Assembly: GCA_000827495.1 (NCBI GenBank)
Contig: KN817523.1
Span: 486,557 to 550,556 of the forward strand
Source: Hypholoma sublateritium FD-334 SS-4
Taxonomy: Eukaryota > Basidiomycota > Agaricomycetes > Agaricales > Strophariaceae
Direction: 5' to 3'
DNA length: 64,000 nt
The notes beneath the pieces are model-generated. The model had not been told where the DNA came from, searched no databases, and saw only the letters and a program-made list of their open reading frames with translations. Within the stretch, counting starts at the first letter, position 1, and every line of letters starts with the position of its first letter. This document shows positions 24,303 to 35,420 of the stretch, piece by piece. Position numbers and translations under genes: made by a program.

Positions 24303-27300
24303 ATGTCGTTTGTCAAAACACATCTCAAAGCCGCACGAGATAGCATCACAAAAAAAGACTATCCAAACGCTAAAAAGGAGGCAGCGCTCGTACTTGATTT
24401 CGAGCCCGAGAACTACAACGCGTGCGTCAATAACGCGCTCCTGCCCACAGCAGGCGCTGATATGTCGCCATCCGCACGCGCAGAAATGTCTTCCTCGCGC
24501 TAGCTTTGCTAGAGCTCGGCGAATTTGATAATAGCGAGCAAGTACATTATTCCCCTGGCAGCTCTGACAGTGCCATTGTCAATCTAACACGTTCGCCAAG
24601 ATCTATCGCAAGGCCATCGCGCTGAACCCGACGCATCCTCTCGCGTGGCAGGTAGGTATAAGTGTTTGTGTTGGGACAGCGTATTGATCGTATCTGCCGT
24701 TAGGGATTGGCAAGTTTTTATGATAGGAAGAAGGAATGGGAGAATCAGGCCGAGGTTTTGGTACAACTTGTAAATTTGTTCAACAAGAGGTGGGTACAAT
24801 TTCGATCGCTTGTAAGTAATTGTTGAACCCCGAACCCAGCCAGGACGCGGTCAAGTGTGCAGAAACGCTCCAGAAACTGATTACCCTGTATCGCGAAAAT
24901 GGTGCCCAGCAACAGGTGAGCTGAAAGAAATTGATGTATTAGGTTAGCAACATAAAACTCCTCTATAGATAATCGCCGGACTCTCTTATTATCTCCCGGA
25001 GTCCCCAATATACATCCTTCTTTCGACGTTGCCGTTGCCTGATCCAACCAACCCGACGGGATCGACAACTTACGACTCTCAAGACGCGATCCATAATGGT
25101 TTCCGAATTCTAGAAGAAGTACTTACTCTGTCAGAATCACTGGAAGAAGATACCTTCAAGCGCGAAGTCGAGAAACGCCGGATGCGCCTTGGGGCACCTA
25201 GTCCTGAGCAGCTGCGAAGAGACGTATTCTTGGAGATTTTTGGCAAATCTCAGGTAAGTTGCCTACAATAAAGATCCGTACTGCTCTAACAGGGTCATGA
25301 ACACAGTTGCCATCTCTCTATGAATCAATCCTTAATCATCCATATACCTCGGACGATTTGCGNAGGGAAATCGAGGCAAAACAGCTTCGCTATAAACAAA
25401 GATACCTGCAATCGATACCTTCCACCGAGGACGGGCTTGTACTGAAGCAGAAGGTCATGCAGGATATCGACGAACTGGTCGAGGGCATTGTTCTGCTTCA
25501 GAAACCAGATGACTTGGGTTGGAAATTGTTCTTCGAGAGCAGAGATTGCGAGGATCTAGGTGAGCTCTTACGATGTCCTCTATGTATTGTTGTACTCATC
25601 GGTGCTACAGCTGAATATGACCGAAATCATGTCAAGGCGTACATCGGACTTTTCCCGGAATCCCCACTCGCTTCGCTTCTTCGAGGATACTTTGCTTATA
25701 GACAGGAAGTTTTGTCAGAAGATGAAGAAGACCACGACTTATATGCTTTGAGTGAAGATTCAGATCCTGTCGATACCATCTTGGTGAGTTAGTCAATCAA
25801 GGGAAGACTGTCGATGTTACTCATTTCTTGATCCAGAATTGCTCGCTTTCTCTCTCAGATACCGTATTGGGAACGCGGATTTTGGCCGAAGTGTACCTTA
25901 GCGAACTTGATTATGAAAATTCAATAAAAACTTCGAAGCAGGGGCTGCGAAATTTGGGTACGTTGGAATCCGATACAGCGAAGTCTTTGCCAAAGTATGT
26001 TATTGCGATCTTGCCATCATATTTAGTGTTCTGAATCTCTGAACAGAACACGTACGGGCATCCAAGTCGTCCTGGCCACGTCTCTTGTACATTTCTTCTC
26101 CCCAAAGCATCATCCAGACGCGACTGGAATCGTCGATGAAATCCTCGTGCGCTCGCCAAAAAATACTATGGCTCTGATGGGTCGGGCGTATATCATGCAA
26201 GCAGCATCAGATTGGGAAGGCGCAGCGGCAGTGTTTGAACAAGTTTCGTCTCTGCTCCCTGACGACATGGACACTGGCCTGCGAGCGCGAGAAGAAAGCG
26301 CATGGTGCGCATGTCAGCTTGGACGATACGATGAGTGCTTGGTGGAGCTGCAACAAGTGCTGGACATGCTCGAAGATCTTGTCGGGGACCACCTCGGCTC
26401 GGAACGCGCGCGGTGTCTGTGGCGCATTGGAAGGTGCAATATGAGCATAGGCGGTATGCCAGTCAACTCTCAAACGAGCTGCGAGAACTTACTGAAGCCT
26501 GACTTAGGCTCGAATATACAGGATGCGTACAAGTACTTCATCAATGCCTTGAAGCAGGATTCAGAATTTGCGCCCGCGTTCACTTCGCTTGGGATATACT
26601 ATCTAGAACACACTTCACCGCCAGATCCTATCAGATCATCTAAATGTTTCCAGAAGGCATTTGAACTCGATGCTCGAGAGACCGTTGCCGCGAGACGATT
26701 AGCTGAAGGATTCGCGAACGACAGAGAATGGGATTTAGTGGAGGTGGTGGCTCAGAGGACAATCGATGGCGAGGGTGGGCTCACTGCCGGTTTGAAAAAA
26801 TCTGAACTGGAAGCGACGAGCAGATATCTGCCAACAAATTCGTGGGCATGGAAAGCGGTCGGCGTAGTGAAATTTGTGAGTCAAAATAGTATTGTGTGTC
26901 ACTTTCAGTGACCCAAGTTCGTCAATAGCACTACAAAGATTACGCAGCAGCCATTCAAGCATTCCAGATTTCACTCAGGGTAGAGCCGGAAGATCACTCT
27001 CTTTGGGTACGACTGGGCGAAGCATATAACAAAGCAGGGAGACACGTAGCTGCCCTCAAAGCTCTCAACCACGCGCTCGAAATGAAGCCCGATGACTGGC
27101 TTTGCTCCTACTTCATCGCCGACGTGAAGCAGTGCATGGGCCTCTTCGAAGAAGCTATAGTCCTCCTGGAGTCGATTCGCGCACTCCGCCCCGACGAAGC
27201 GGGCATCCTGGCACTGCTAGCCCAAGCCCACCTGGACCTTGGCCGCACGCAGGTCTCTGACGGATTCCAGATCCGCGCCGAGCAGTCGCTCATGGATGCG

Positions 27301-29545
27301 ATTGAGGTCGCGCTGGACATGATCCAGCGGGTGCCTGGCTTCCGCACGATGGCGTGGAAAGCGATCGGCGACGCTGCTTTCCAGCTCGCGGGCTTCTCCG
27401 CGTTCATCAACGAGCCCGCCGTCAGAGAGGCTCTGCGCGCGGTGCGCTTCATCCCGCCGCAGGATACGGCGGAGCAGATCGCGAGCATCGTCCCGCCGCC
27501 CGCGTTCGACGCCGCCGAGCCGGTGAGCGGGCTGCATGCCGCCGTCGTGTCCGTCCACGCGTACCTGTGCCAGCTGTCGCTCAGCCAGGCCTCGGCGGCC
27601 GGCGCGTGGTACGACCTCGCCGTCGCGCTGCAGGCGTGGGCGACGAAGGTGCTGCCGACGGTGGACACCGCGCCGGCGAGGGAGAAGGCGATCGAGCTGC
27701 TGAAGAAGGCGCTGCAGCTCGATGTGGGGAACGCGGTGTACTGGGCGGCGCTGGGCGACGCGTACTTCGTGGCGCACCCCAAGGCGGCGCAGCATGCGTA
27801 CGTCCGGGCGATTGAGATTGACTCGAAGGGCGCGTGCGCGTGGGTGAACCTTGGGCTGCTGTATGCGTACCACGGCGATGTGGACCTGGCGAACGAGGCG
27901 CTGTATCGCGCGCAGGTGCTCGATCCTGATAATACCCTTGCGTGGGTCGGCCAGTACTTGATTGCCACGGCGAATGGTGACAAGGCCGATGCGACACTGC
28001 TGCTCGAACATGCTGTTGGCCTGCCTATACCAGTGGTACGTATCTATTTCCCTTTTCTATTGACAATAGTAACCATTGACCTTCAAGTCCGAGGCCGACT
28101 ACGAATTCTCCTCGCGCGTGTTCGCCCTGACGAAGACGCTCCAGCGCCCAGAGCAGGTCCAGGACACTCTCCTGCCCGCGTTCTTCCTGCTCAACCGGTA
28201 CTGCCAACGCCGGCCGGGCGACGCGTCGGGCCTGCACCTCCTCGCGCTCGTCTGCGAGCGCCTCGGGCACCACCCGCGTGGCGCGGACCTCGCCGCGCGC
28301 GCGATCGCGGTCCTCGAGACCGCGTACGAGGAGACGGAGGACCCCGCCGTCGAGACGCGGTACGTCATCGCGAACGCGACGCTCGGGCGGCTGCGCCTTG
28401 CACAAGGCGCGCCACAGGACGCGGAGGCGGCGTTTGAGAGTGCGCTGGGGCTGCTCGCGGACAGGGATCTCGCGGAGGGCGCGACGCGGGCGCTGGCGGT
28501 GCAGGCGCACATTGGGGTGAGCCTCGCGCGCTGGGCGGGCGGGGAGGTGGAGGGCGCGCTGGGGGCGCTGGAGGCGGCGCATGAGGCGGCGGGCGCGGAC
28601 CTGGTGCTGCGCGGGCACGTTGCGCTGCTCCGCGCGCAGATCCTGTGGGCGCTCGGCACGGACGACGCGCGCGAGGGCGCGAAGACGTGTCTCCTCGAGT
28701 GGTGCGTCTCCTCCCACCGCCCGCTGACTGCAGCTAACACCCCACAGCATCGCCGCGGACCCGGAGAACCTGCCCGCGATCACCGCGCTCGCGGGGATGG
28801 GCATCCTCACGGCGGACGACGGCCTCGTCGACGCCGCGCTGAGCGAGCTCCTCGCGCTGCCCGCGGACGCGCGGCGCGCGCGCGACCCCGCGCGCCGCGT
28901 CGACGATTTGCTGGTGCAGCACCACCTCGCGCAGGTGAGTGTGTGTTTTCGCTTGGCGCTCCCGCTGGGGCTTCCATTCTAGGGGCGGCGTCGTCCATTT
29001 AGTGGCGCAACGTATGGGTGTATGCAGATGCGCGGCGCGCCTCCGGGCGATCGCGCGCGGTGTCCTATTCGGGCGTCCTGCCCCATCCCACCGCGCCCAC
29101 TACGCCCCATCCTCGTAGCATCGTCCAATTAACTGACGCCCCCTCCTAGGCCGACCCCGCCCAAGCCCTCGCCGTCGCCCAGCGCGCAATGCACGCCGAG
29201 CCCGCACAGCCCGCGCCGCGCACGCGGCTCGCGACGCTCCTCCTCCAAGCTGCGTCCGCGCGCGAGGCGCTCGCTGTGCTGGCCCCCGCCGTCGGTGCAG
29301 TTGCAGGCGGTGGTTCGGGTGCGGGTACGAGTACGGGTGCGGGTGTCAGTGCGGGTGCGGGGCTGGGTGACGCGGTAGATGCCGAGGCGGCGCTGCGCCT
29401 GCACGCCGTCGCGCAGGCGCTTATGCATGAGGAGGCGGGCGCGGGGCAGAGGGCGGCACAGCGCGCGGTGATGCTCCGCCCCGCGGAGGCTGAGGGCTGG
29501 AAGGCGCTGGCGCTCGTGCGCGCGCGGGGTGCCATAGCACCCTAG
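24303..29545 (+). CDS. SKI3: Superkiller protein 3 (SKI3/TTC37), TPR scaffold of the Ski complex
   Basis: The tetratricopeptide-repeat scaffold of the cytoplasmic Ski complex, which feeds mRNA to the exosome for 3'-5' decay. The start MSFVKTHLKAARDSITKKDY (24303) is the typical Ski3 N-terminus. The first intron (donor after the codon for N of ENYN-A, near 24,420) joins to NVFLALALLELGEFDNSEQ. TPR units recur through the protein: AIELNPTHPLAWQ, then YYLEHTSPPDPIRSSKCFQK, then AALKALNHALEMKPDDWLCS, AVYWAALGDAYFVAHPKAAQ and CAWVNLGLLYAYHGDVDLA. The last exon ends RAVMLRPAEAEGWKALALV plus a short tail. There are at least ten exons with short introns. Base composition changes from balanced to very GC-rich near 27.1 kb. 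A Gly-rich repeat is present near 29,320. One N lies at 25,363. Confidence 0.85.
29316..29362 (+). repeat. GGTGCG/GGTACG minisatellite in SKI3 coding sequence
   Basis: Imperfect hexamer repeats encode a Gly/Ala/Ser/Thr linker (GSGAGTSTGAGVSAGAG) in the C-terminal region of SKI3. It looks like replication-slippage expansion in GC-rich DNA. Whether the linker is conserved cannot be told here. Confidence 0.6.
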
Positions 29546-29953
29546 CGCGCTATGCCTATGTGGAGGCGCGCCACTGGAATTGTGGCTGGCTTCAAGTTGT
29601 CGGCGGCGGGGCGGATGTGCAGCGCGCCTCCGGCGCACAGCTCCCCACATCCGGCGCCGTGCGCCGCCGAGGCGGGGCGGGCGGGGGAATTAACAATTCA
29701 ATAGCACGGACTGGACAGGGGGTGTATGTGCGTGTTGCACCATGTGTATGTACGCCTACGTATAGTATTAAGAAATCTAGAAACTGGAAAACGAGGTGCG
29801 GAATGGAGGGCGGGCGCTGAGATAAGCAAAAGCAATGGAAATGTATTTGTATTAAGTATGTGGGGGGGCGGGTGTAGGGGTGGCAGGGGGTGCGTGCGTC
29901 TGTGCGCAGGCAGCAGGTAATTTGAGTCTGTGCGATGCAGTCGGCCGCGTCTA
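29546..29953. other. Intergenic region between convergent SKI3 and LETM1-like genes
   Basis: This region holds the two 3' flanks. GC-rich and G-run segments are mixed with a short AT-rich part near 29,760-29,860 that may hold polyadenylation signals. I see no gene. Confidence 0.4.
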
Positions 29954-31365
29954 CTACGGCGGCGGCGGCGAGGTGGGGGTGGGGCCGGACGCAGCGTGCG
30001 CGACGACGAGCGCAAGCCGGCGCGCCAGCGCGTCGTCGGCGCCGCGCACGGCGTCGAGCCACGCGCGCAGGCGCGCGTGCAGGTCCGCATGCGTCATCTC
30101 CGGCGCCGTGCGACTACATCAGCACAAAATCGGACGCGTCAGCCCTGCAACCAAGCAAGATGCGTATCAAATCAACTCACATTCCGCGCTCCTCGAGCGC
30201 ATCGACGAGTGCCCGGCGCGAGAGCGGCGTGTCCGGTTGGAGGAGGGCGTCGTCGCGCGCGAGGAAGGCGAGGTGCGCGGCGATGCGCCGCGTGCGCAGG
30301 GCGTCGGGGCCGAGCGTGGAGAGGCCGAGGGTTCTAGGGCGGGGTCAGCGCTGCGTGCATGCATACATATACGGGTGGGGACAAGAGAGAGTACCGCCCG
30401 CGAACCAGCCAGCATGGGCAATGCATGAACAAGGGCGCTAGCGGGGCGCTGGCAGCAGGCAGGGAAGCAGGCAGGTAGGCAAGGAAGGGGAGAACAAGGC
30501 ATCATAGATGAGACACTTACCCGCATACCGCGATCGGCGCGTCCCTCCGCGCGAGGGCCGCGCGCGGCAGCGCGCCGCCGGCAGGGGCCTGCGCGGCGAG
30601 GGCGGCGTACACCCCCGCGTACGCGCCGGCGAACGCGCGCGCCTTCTCCGCGCGCTTGGCGTCGATGCGCGCGCGCTGCGAGGGGAGGATGCACGTGGAC
30701 GGCAGGACGCCGGGGGCGTAGATCGCGATGAGGGGGATGACCTCCTCGAGGAGGAGCGCGATGACCAGGAACGGGACGAGCCTTCGGGGGGTTAGTATGG
30801 GTTTGGGGGAAGGAGGGGGCGACGCACTTGGTGATGTCGTCGCGCTGCGTGGCGATGAGGCGGAACTCGGCGCGTGTGAGCGGGGCGCCGCCGGCGGCGA
30901 CGCGGGCGCGGATGCGCGCGATGTCGCCGCGGCGCGTGAAGATGAGCTTGGTGCCGCGGTAGTAGAATTTCTGCGCAAGGCTCAGCGTGCGCCCGGGGCG
31001 ACACGGGGGGGCGGGACACGCACCGCGATCTGGATGGCCTGGTGCAGCGTGCGGCGGAGCCACGTCGCGCCGGGGGGCGGCGGCGCGAGGATGCCGTGCG
31101 CCTCGGCGTCCTCCAATGCGTGCTTGGCCTCCTCCTTTGCGGCGCCGAGCGAGGGCCGCGCGGGGAGCGGCGGGGCGGGGGGCACGCTGGGGCGCGGCGG
31201 CGGCGGCCGGGGTGCGGGGCGCAGGTCGAGTTTCGGGCGGGGCGGCAGCGGTAGTGGCGGCGGGGGCTGCTTGTCGCCAATAGGAGTGGGTACGGGGACG
31301 GAGTAGAGGCGGCGGGCGCAGGGCGCGAGCTGCAGGCGCAGGCCGCCGGCGGTGCGTATCAGCAT
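29954..31365 (-). CDS. LETM1-domain mitochondrial inner-membrane protein
   Basis: A mitochondrial protein of the LETM1/Mdm38 superfamily. These proteins act in inner-membrane cation balance and ribosome association. The start MLIRTAGGLRLQLAPCARRL (31363-31365) is an Arg-rich amphipathic presequence. A long Pro-rich segment precedes exon 2, which reads KFYYRGTKLIFTRRGDIARI and EFRLIATQRDDITK. Exon 3 has the hallmark LVPFLVIALLLEEVIPLIAI followed by YAPGVLPSTCILPSQ. The later exons include LSTLGPDALRTRRIAAHLAF and TAPEMTHADLHARLRAWLDA. There are five exons with short introns. The protein is shorter than Letm1 itself, with no EF-hands or long coiled coil visible, so it resembles the small ribosome-binding-domain-only members. 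The start lies 74 bp from the divergent gene at 31,439. Confidence 0.75.
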
Positions 31366-31438
31366 CGTGTTGGTGAATGGGAACGAGCAAATTTCGGCCG
31401 TCACGCTATTATTCGTGTCACATCACCCACCCACCATC

Positions 31439-31917
31439 ATGGACCCCACGACTGCTGCGACCGTCGCCGTTCTGCGCGCCGCGTCCGCGCGCCCGCTCGC
31501 CTTTGACGCTATGGTGCTCTCGCCGGGGCCGCGCCCGTCGGAGGAGGCCGCGCGCTGTCTGCATGAGCTGGCCGAGGCGGCGCAGGAGATGGCGGCCGCG
31601 CGCGCGTGCTCGAGCGCGCTGGTGAATGGCAGCGAGAGCGACGACACGGGGGACGTCGCCTTCTGGCTGGGGCCAGGCGACTACGGCAGCGCGGCCAAGG
31701 TGCTGGGGGCGCTGGGGATTGCGGCGGACGCGGTGCGTGCGGCGATGGCGTCATGTGCGACTGACTCACTGCATTGCAGACGCCCACTGCGGTGGAGCCA
31801 CTGGGCGGAAAGTTCAGCTTCCGCATCGAGGGTGCAGACGCACGGGTCGTGGTCTTCCTAGTTAGGGAGATCGCGGGCGGATGGGGCGGCCTGGCGGGTG
31901 TGGGGACGTGGACGTGA
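31439..31917 (+). CDS. Small conserved-looking protein of unknown function
   Basis: I do not recognise it. The start MDPTTAATVAVLRAASARPL at 31439 opens a first exon that ends ALGIAADA. A GTGCGTGC donor and a CATTGCAG acceptor at about 31,789 then join in frame to TPTAVEPLGGKFSFRIEGAD and on to ARVVVFLVREIAGGWGGLAG, stopping at 31,915-31,917. The product is about 140 residues, Ala-rich and mostly helical. It has a terminal beta-like FSFRIEG and RVVVFLV pair. Without splicing the frame also stays open to about 31,861, with a less protein-like end. It sits between divergent LETM1-like and codirectional Med27-like genes, within 74 and 49 bp, which supports a real compact gene. Confidence 0.5.
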
Positions 31918-31965
31918 TCAGATCTGTGACGTGTGACTGTATTAGCAACTTGCACTGCAACGACG

Positions 31966-32744
31966 ATGAGCCTGCAGGACCACATCGCGACGCTGGAGGC
32001 GCTGCAAACGCAGCTGGGGGTTGTGCGCCAGGTCCCGCCGACGCTGCTGCAGAAGGGCAGCGATGGGGCGGAGCGCGGCGCGGTGAGGGCGATCGGGGAA
32101 GCGGTGCTGTCTGAGCCAGTCCAGGCCGCGCTCGCCCGCGCGCGGGAGAGCCTCGAAACGGACGGGCCCGGCGCGCAGCGGGTGAACCGAAAGCGGCGGT
32201 GAGTGGTGCCCCGGAATGCAGACCTCGACTGATTGTGCGCAGGCGGGCGGGCACGCCGGAAGAGTACGTGGACGCGCGGGCGGCGGCCCCCGCGCGCCGG
32301 CCGGAGGACGCCGTGCCGCTGGCCGAGCTGGGCGCGTGGGGGACGGCGTGGAACGCGGCGCACGCCACTGCGGCGCTGCGCATCCGCGGGCGCGTGGTGC
32401 GCATCGCGCTGGCGGACGTGCTGACGGCGTACCTGGGGATCGGCGTGGCCGCGGACGGCGCGGTGGTGGTGGAGACGGTGCGCGTGTTCGGGGCGCGCGA
32501 GGCGGGGCTCGGCGAGTCGGCGTTCGGCGTGTTCCGGGCGGTGTCGCAGCAGCTGGGGCGCGGGCTCGCGGGCGGGGCGGGGCTGGCGGCGGTGGCGGGG
32601 CACGTGGTGGCGTACGGCGACCTGTTCGAGGGGCCGTGCACGGTGTGCGGGCGGGTGGTGGCGGCGGAGGGGCACGTGCCGTGCGTGGTGCGGCGGTGGG
32701 ACGGGGCGGGCTGGCGGGCTGAGCATGCCGGGTGTGGCCGGTAG
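31966..32744 (+). CDS. Mediator subunit Med27-like protein
   Basis: Probably a tail-module subunit of the Mediator coactivator of RNA polymerase II. The start MSLQDHIATLEALQTQLGVV (31966) gives a short N-terminal coiled region. One intron (GTGAGTGG to TGTGCGCAG, about 32,199-32,243) then leads into the C-terminal region. That region ends in a zinc-binding pattern typical of Med27: CTVCGRVVAAEGHVPCVVRR, then WDGAGWRAEHAGC. This has a CxxC pair, HVP, a conserved Trp and the final HxxC. The length, about 240 residues, is reasonable for the family. The identification rests mainly on the C-terminal Cys/His pattern, so confidence is moderate. The 5' end is 49 bp from the preceding stop. Confidence 0.6.
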
Positions 32745-32784
32745 CCTTGTGTGTACGAGTTGGGCCGGACAATGACGAGACTGC

Positions 32785-32801
32785 TATATATAGCTGATTG
32801 G
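32785..32801 (+). promoter_or_regulatory. TATA box and inverted CCAAT before the MedA-type gene
   Basis: TATATATA at 32785-32792 is followed by ATTGG (CCAAT on the other strand) at 32797-32801. They lie about 80 bp before the ATG at 32866, a sensible distance for a fungal core promoter. They stand out in a very GC-rich neighbourhood. Confidence 0.5.
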
Positions 32802-32865
32802 CGCGCAGCGGAACAGCCCCTTTCGGCTGCTGTTTAAAGATCGCGCGGGACCCCAGCCCTCCCCA

Positions 32866-34636
32866 ATGGCTTCCTCCGACCCGCCCCCCATCGTCTCCCC
32901 CACCGGCATCATTCACGTCCTCGGCTACACACCCACCGAGGGCGAGCGCGGCGTCCCCATCACCGTCCGCATCCACTTCCACCCCGACCTCGCAGACGCA
33001 ATGTACGTCCGCCTCGTCGTCGGCAACAAGGCCGTCCCCACAAAGGTCAGACAGCTCCCCGCCGTCACATACGGTCGCTGGCAGCTCTACGCCGCCGCCC
33101 CGCCGTTCGACAGGGCTGCCGGCTCGACAAAGGTCCTCATCGCCGTCCAGGCCCTCAACAAGGACAACGACATTCTCGACTCGGTCACCTTTGGCGAGTT
33201 CTCCTATTGGGCACCAGGTATGTCCGCGCATAATTGGGGTTGCGTTTTCTAATTTTTCTAGGCGAGCGTCGCTCGTCCGACGCAGCGGCCAAGCTGCCCA
33301 GGCTGCAGATCCCCGACGGCCCCTCGCTCCGCCGCCGCTCCGTAAATCACATCTCGCCCACCGCCGACCGCTCCCACTTCCCCTCCTCGCCCCAGCAGCG
33401 GAAAACCCGGCTGCACCGCCGCGCGAAATCCCAGTCCCTCGTCCGCACAAAGCACCAGCCCGGCGCCGACGCCCAGGAGTACGCCCAGACCCCGCAGCTC
33501 GACATGCTCACCCCGCTCGCCTCCATCTGCGCCGACTGGGCCCCGGCGGAGGTCGCCGCCGGCCGCCGCCTCGTGCGCTTCACCAAGATCCAGGACGGCC
33601 GCCGCCTCATCGTCTCGTGCGAGCCCATCCCGCAGGACCAGTTCCGCGAGGCCGACAGCGTCATCTCGTGCATCCACCGCGCGGAGAACGGCGCGTGCTA
33701 CGTCACCTCCGTCGACGTCATCTACCTCCTCGAGCGCCTCACCAACGGCGAGTTCCCCGTCGAGGAGAAGAACCGCATCAGGCGCAACCTCGAGGGCCTG
33801 CGCCCGACGACCGTCAGCAAGCACAAGCCCGGCTTCGGCGACTTTTTCCAGCGCATCATGGAGTTCCCCGACCCCAAGCCGCGCAACATCGAGAAGGACC
33901 TCAAGGTATTCGACTGGAACCTCCTCGGCCAGGCCCTCGAGAAGATTCTGTCTAAATACGTGCGTCATTCTTTCTGCGCATATATGCACCGCTCATCATC
34001 CCACAGTCGATCTACACCTCCGCCCCGGACCCGGACGAGGCGCCCGCACCTGCGGAGAGCACCCCGCCGTCCTCCGCGTCCGCGAGCGCGGAGGACAGCC
34101 CCGAGCTCTTCGCGCTGCAGCTCGCGTACCCGCCGCCCGACGACGCCGCCGCGAGCCGCTTCCTCGACGTCGCCGCCGGCGCGCGCGCAGCGCGCAGCGC
34201 CAAGTTCGAGCCCTTCGCAGACGACTTTGCCCTCGGCGCGCACCCCGCGCACCATCACGCGGACCCGCCGTTCGGGGCGTCGCCCGTGGACAGCGTGCTC
34301 ACCGCCGCCTCGTCGTCGAGCGCGTCGAGCAGCGCGGCGTTCCCGCTCTTCGCGCCGCACGAGCCGCTCACGGGCGGCGCCGACGCCCACGCGCCCACCC
34401 ATGCGCACGCACACGGGGAGTACCACCCGTGGGGCGGAAGTGGAAGTGCGTTCAAGAGCGAGAGCCTCCCGCTCGAGTCGTACGGCCTGCTCGGGGGCGC
34501 GTACGAGCCCGCGGGCGGCGGCGCGCACCCGTTCGGCGACCCTGCGCTCGATTTTGACTTGTACGACACGTACAGCTTCCCGGGGCTGCTCACGGACGAC
34601 GCGCTCGGGCTCGGCGAGCAGCATCAGTACATATAA
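32866..34636 (+). CDS. medA: MedA (Medusa)-type developmental regulator, DUF7082 domain
   Basis: A nuclear regulator of the Medusa/Ren1/Acr1 family, which in ascomycetes controls conidiophore development and adhesion; the basidiomycete role is uncertain. The start MASSDPPPIVSPTGIIHVLG (32866) leads into an Ig-like part (GVPITVRIHFHPDLADAMYV, then GRWQLYAAAPPFD). An intron near 33,217-33,261 follows. The core domain contains RRLVRFTKIQDGRRLIVSCE, SVISCIHRAENGACYVTSVD, VIYLLERLTNGEFPVEEKNR and IRRNLEGLRPTTVSKHKPGF, then FPDPKPRNIEKDLKVFDWNL. A second intron near 33,959-34,006 joins to a low-complexity acidic, Ser/His-rich tail ending GLGEQHQYI. The core strongly resembles MedA. The tail may be an activation region. 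Confidence 0.75.
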
Positions 34637-34949
34637 CGCTGCTCTGCCTCTTTCTCCACCGCACCGCCAAAACGCAGCCCCGCCTGCCCTGTTTTTCCTG
34701 TTCCTGTCTCGCTGCTCTCCTAGGCCACACGGATCGGATTCCCGGTTTTTCTCTCTCAGTGTATGTGTACAGTACCGTGGACTCGCCTGTTGTATATGTA
34801 CGTAGTGTTCTAGTGTTGTATGTACTCTTTCCTGGCCGCTATCATTATCGTTATTTAACGCCGCCGTCGCCGCCGCCGCCTCCCCCATCTCTGTGTTTCT
34901 TGGTTTCTTTTTGTGTTTTTTTTTGGCTTGGGTTGATCCGTGTACGCGG

Positions 34950-35030
34950 TATTTTAGAGTGTACAACATTTGAAACTATAAATAAAAGAGTAAATAGGCT
35001 GCAATAAAAATAGTCAATACGCTAGAGCAA
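34950..35030. repeat. Copy 1 of a diverged ~80-nt AT-rich repeat
   Basis: The segment beginning TATTTTAGAGTGTACAA and ending ACGCTAGAGCAA aligns with 35,200-35,281. Shared blocks in the same order are TTAGAGT-TACAA, GAA-CTA, GTAAATA, CTGCAATAAAA and AGAGCAA. It contains AATAAA at 34,981 and 35,003. Confidence 0.55.
34981..35008 (+). terminator. Candidate polyadenylation signals of the MedA-type gene
   Basis: Two AATAAA hexamers (34,981-34,986 and 35,003-35,008) lie about 350 nt past the stop codon at 34,636. They could define the 3' end of that transcript. This is motif evidence only. Confidence 0.35.
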
Positions 35031-35199
35031 TGTTGTGAAAGTGTAAGCAGAAGAGGCTGCGACACACAGGGCACGCAGATGTGACGATAGAACAGAAATG
35101 GAGTAAGACAGACAGCACGCATCGTCAGCCGCGCGCTGCGCATACAATTATGGATCCCATTCCCATTTATTCATTTATTTAATTTCCCGTGATAAGCGA

Positions 35200-35281
35200 T
35201 ATATTAGAGTATACAAGCACCCGAAGCTACACAAAAACGTAAATATCCTGCAATAAAAAAACACAACCAACGCCAGAGCAA
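35200..35281. repeat. Copy 2 of the diverged ~80-nt AT-rich repeat
   Basis: The segment beginning TATATTAGAGTATACAA and ending ACGCCAGAGCAA matches copy 1 about 250 nt upstream in the same orientation. It retains CTGCAATAAAA. It lies 140-220 nt past the stop of the convergent DOCK gene. Confidence 0.55.
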
Positions 35282-35420
35282 AACGAAAAAACAGCAGTAG
35301 GAATGGAAAGCGCACGAAGAGGAACGAAGACGAAGGCGCGGCGATATGCGGGGCGCGCGGAGGTGAGGATATAATGGAAAGAACGAAAGAAAATTGAGTG
35401 AGGTAGGGAGGCAGGGGATG

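Larger units (their letters stand above)
34637..35420. other. 3' intergenic region between convergent MedA-type and DOCK genes
   Basis: This AT-rich spacer holds a GCC-triplet run near 34,858-34,885 and polyadenylation-like AATAAA motifs. It also holds two related copies of a segment of about 80 nt, listed separately. No coding exon is supported. Confidence 0.5.

Noticed and set aside
27108..28011. Two long minus-strand open frames (about 260-290 codons)
   Set aside because: They are antisense to clear TPR repeats of SKI3 and have biased composition with no family features.
30167..31390. Minus-strand open frame of 407 codons
   Set aside because: It runs through the introns of the LETM1-like gene in the same strand; the spliced LETM1 exons in other frames explain the region better.
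31942..33450. Open frame of 502 codons on the minus strand
   Set aside because: It overlaps the Med27-like and MedA-type genes on the opposite strand, is dominated by Arg/Pro/Ala repeats and arises from the very GC-rich sequence lacking stops.
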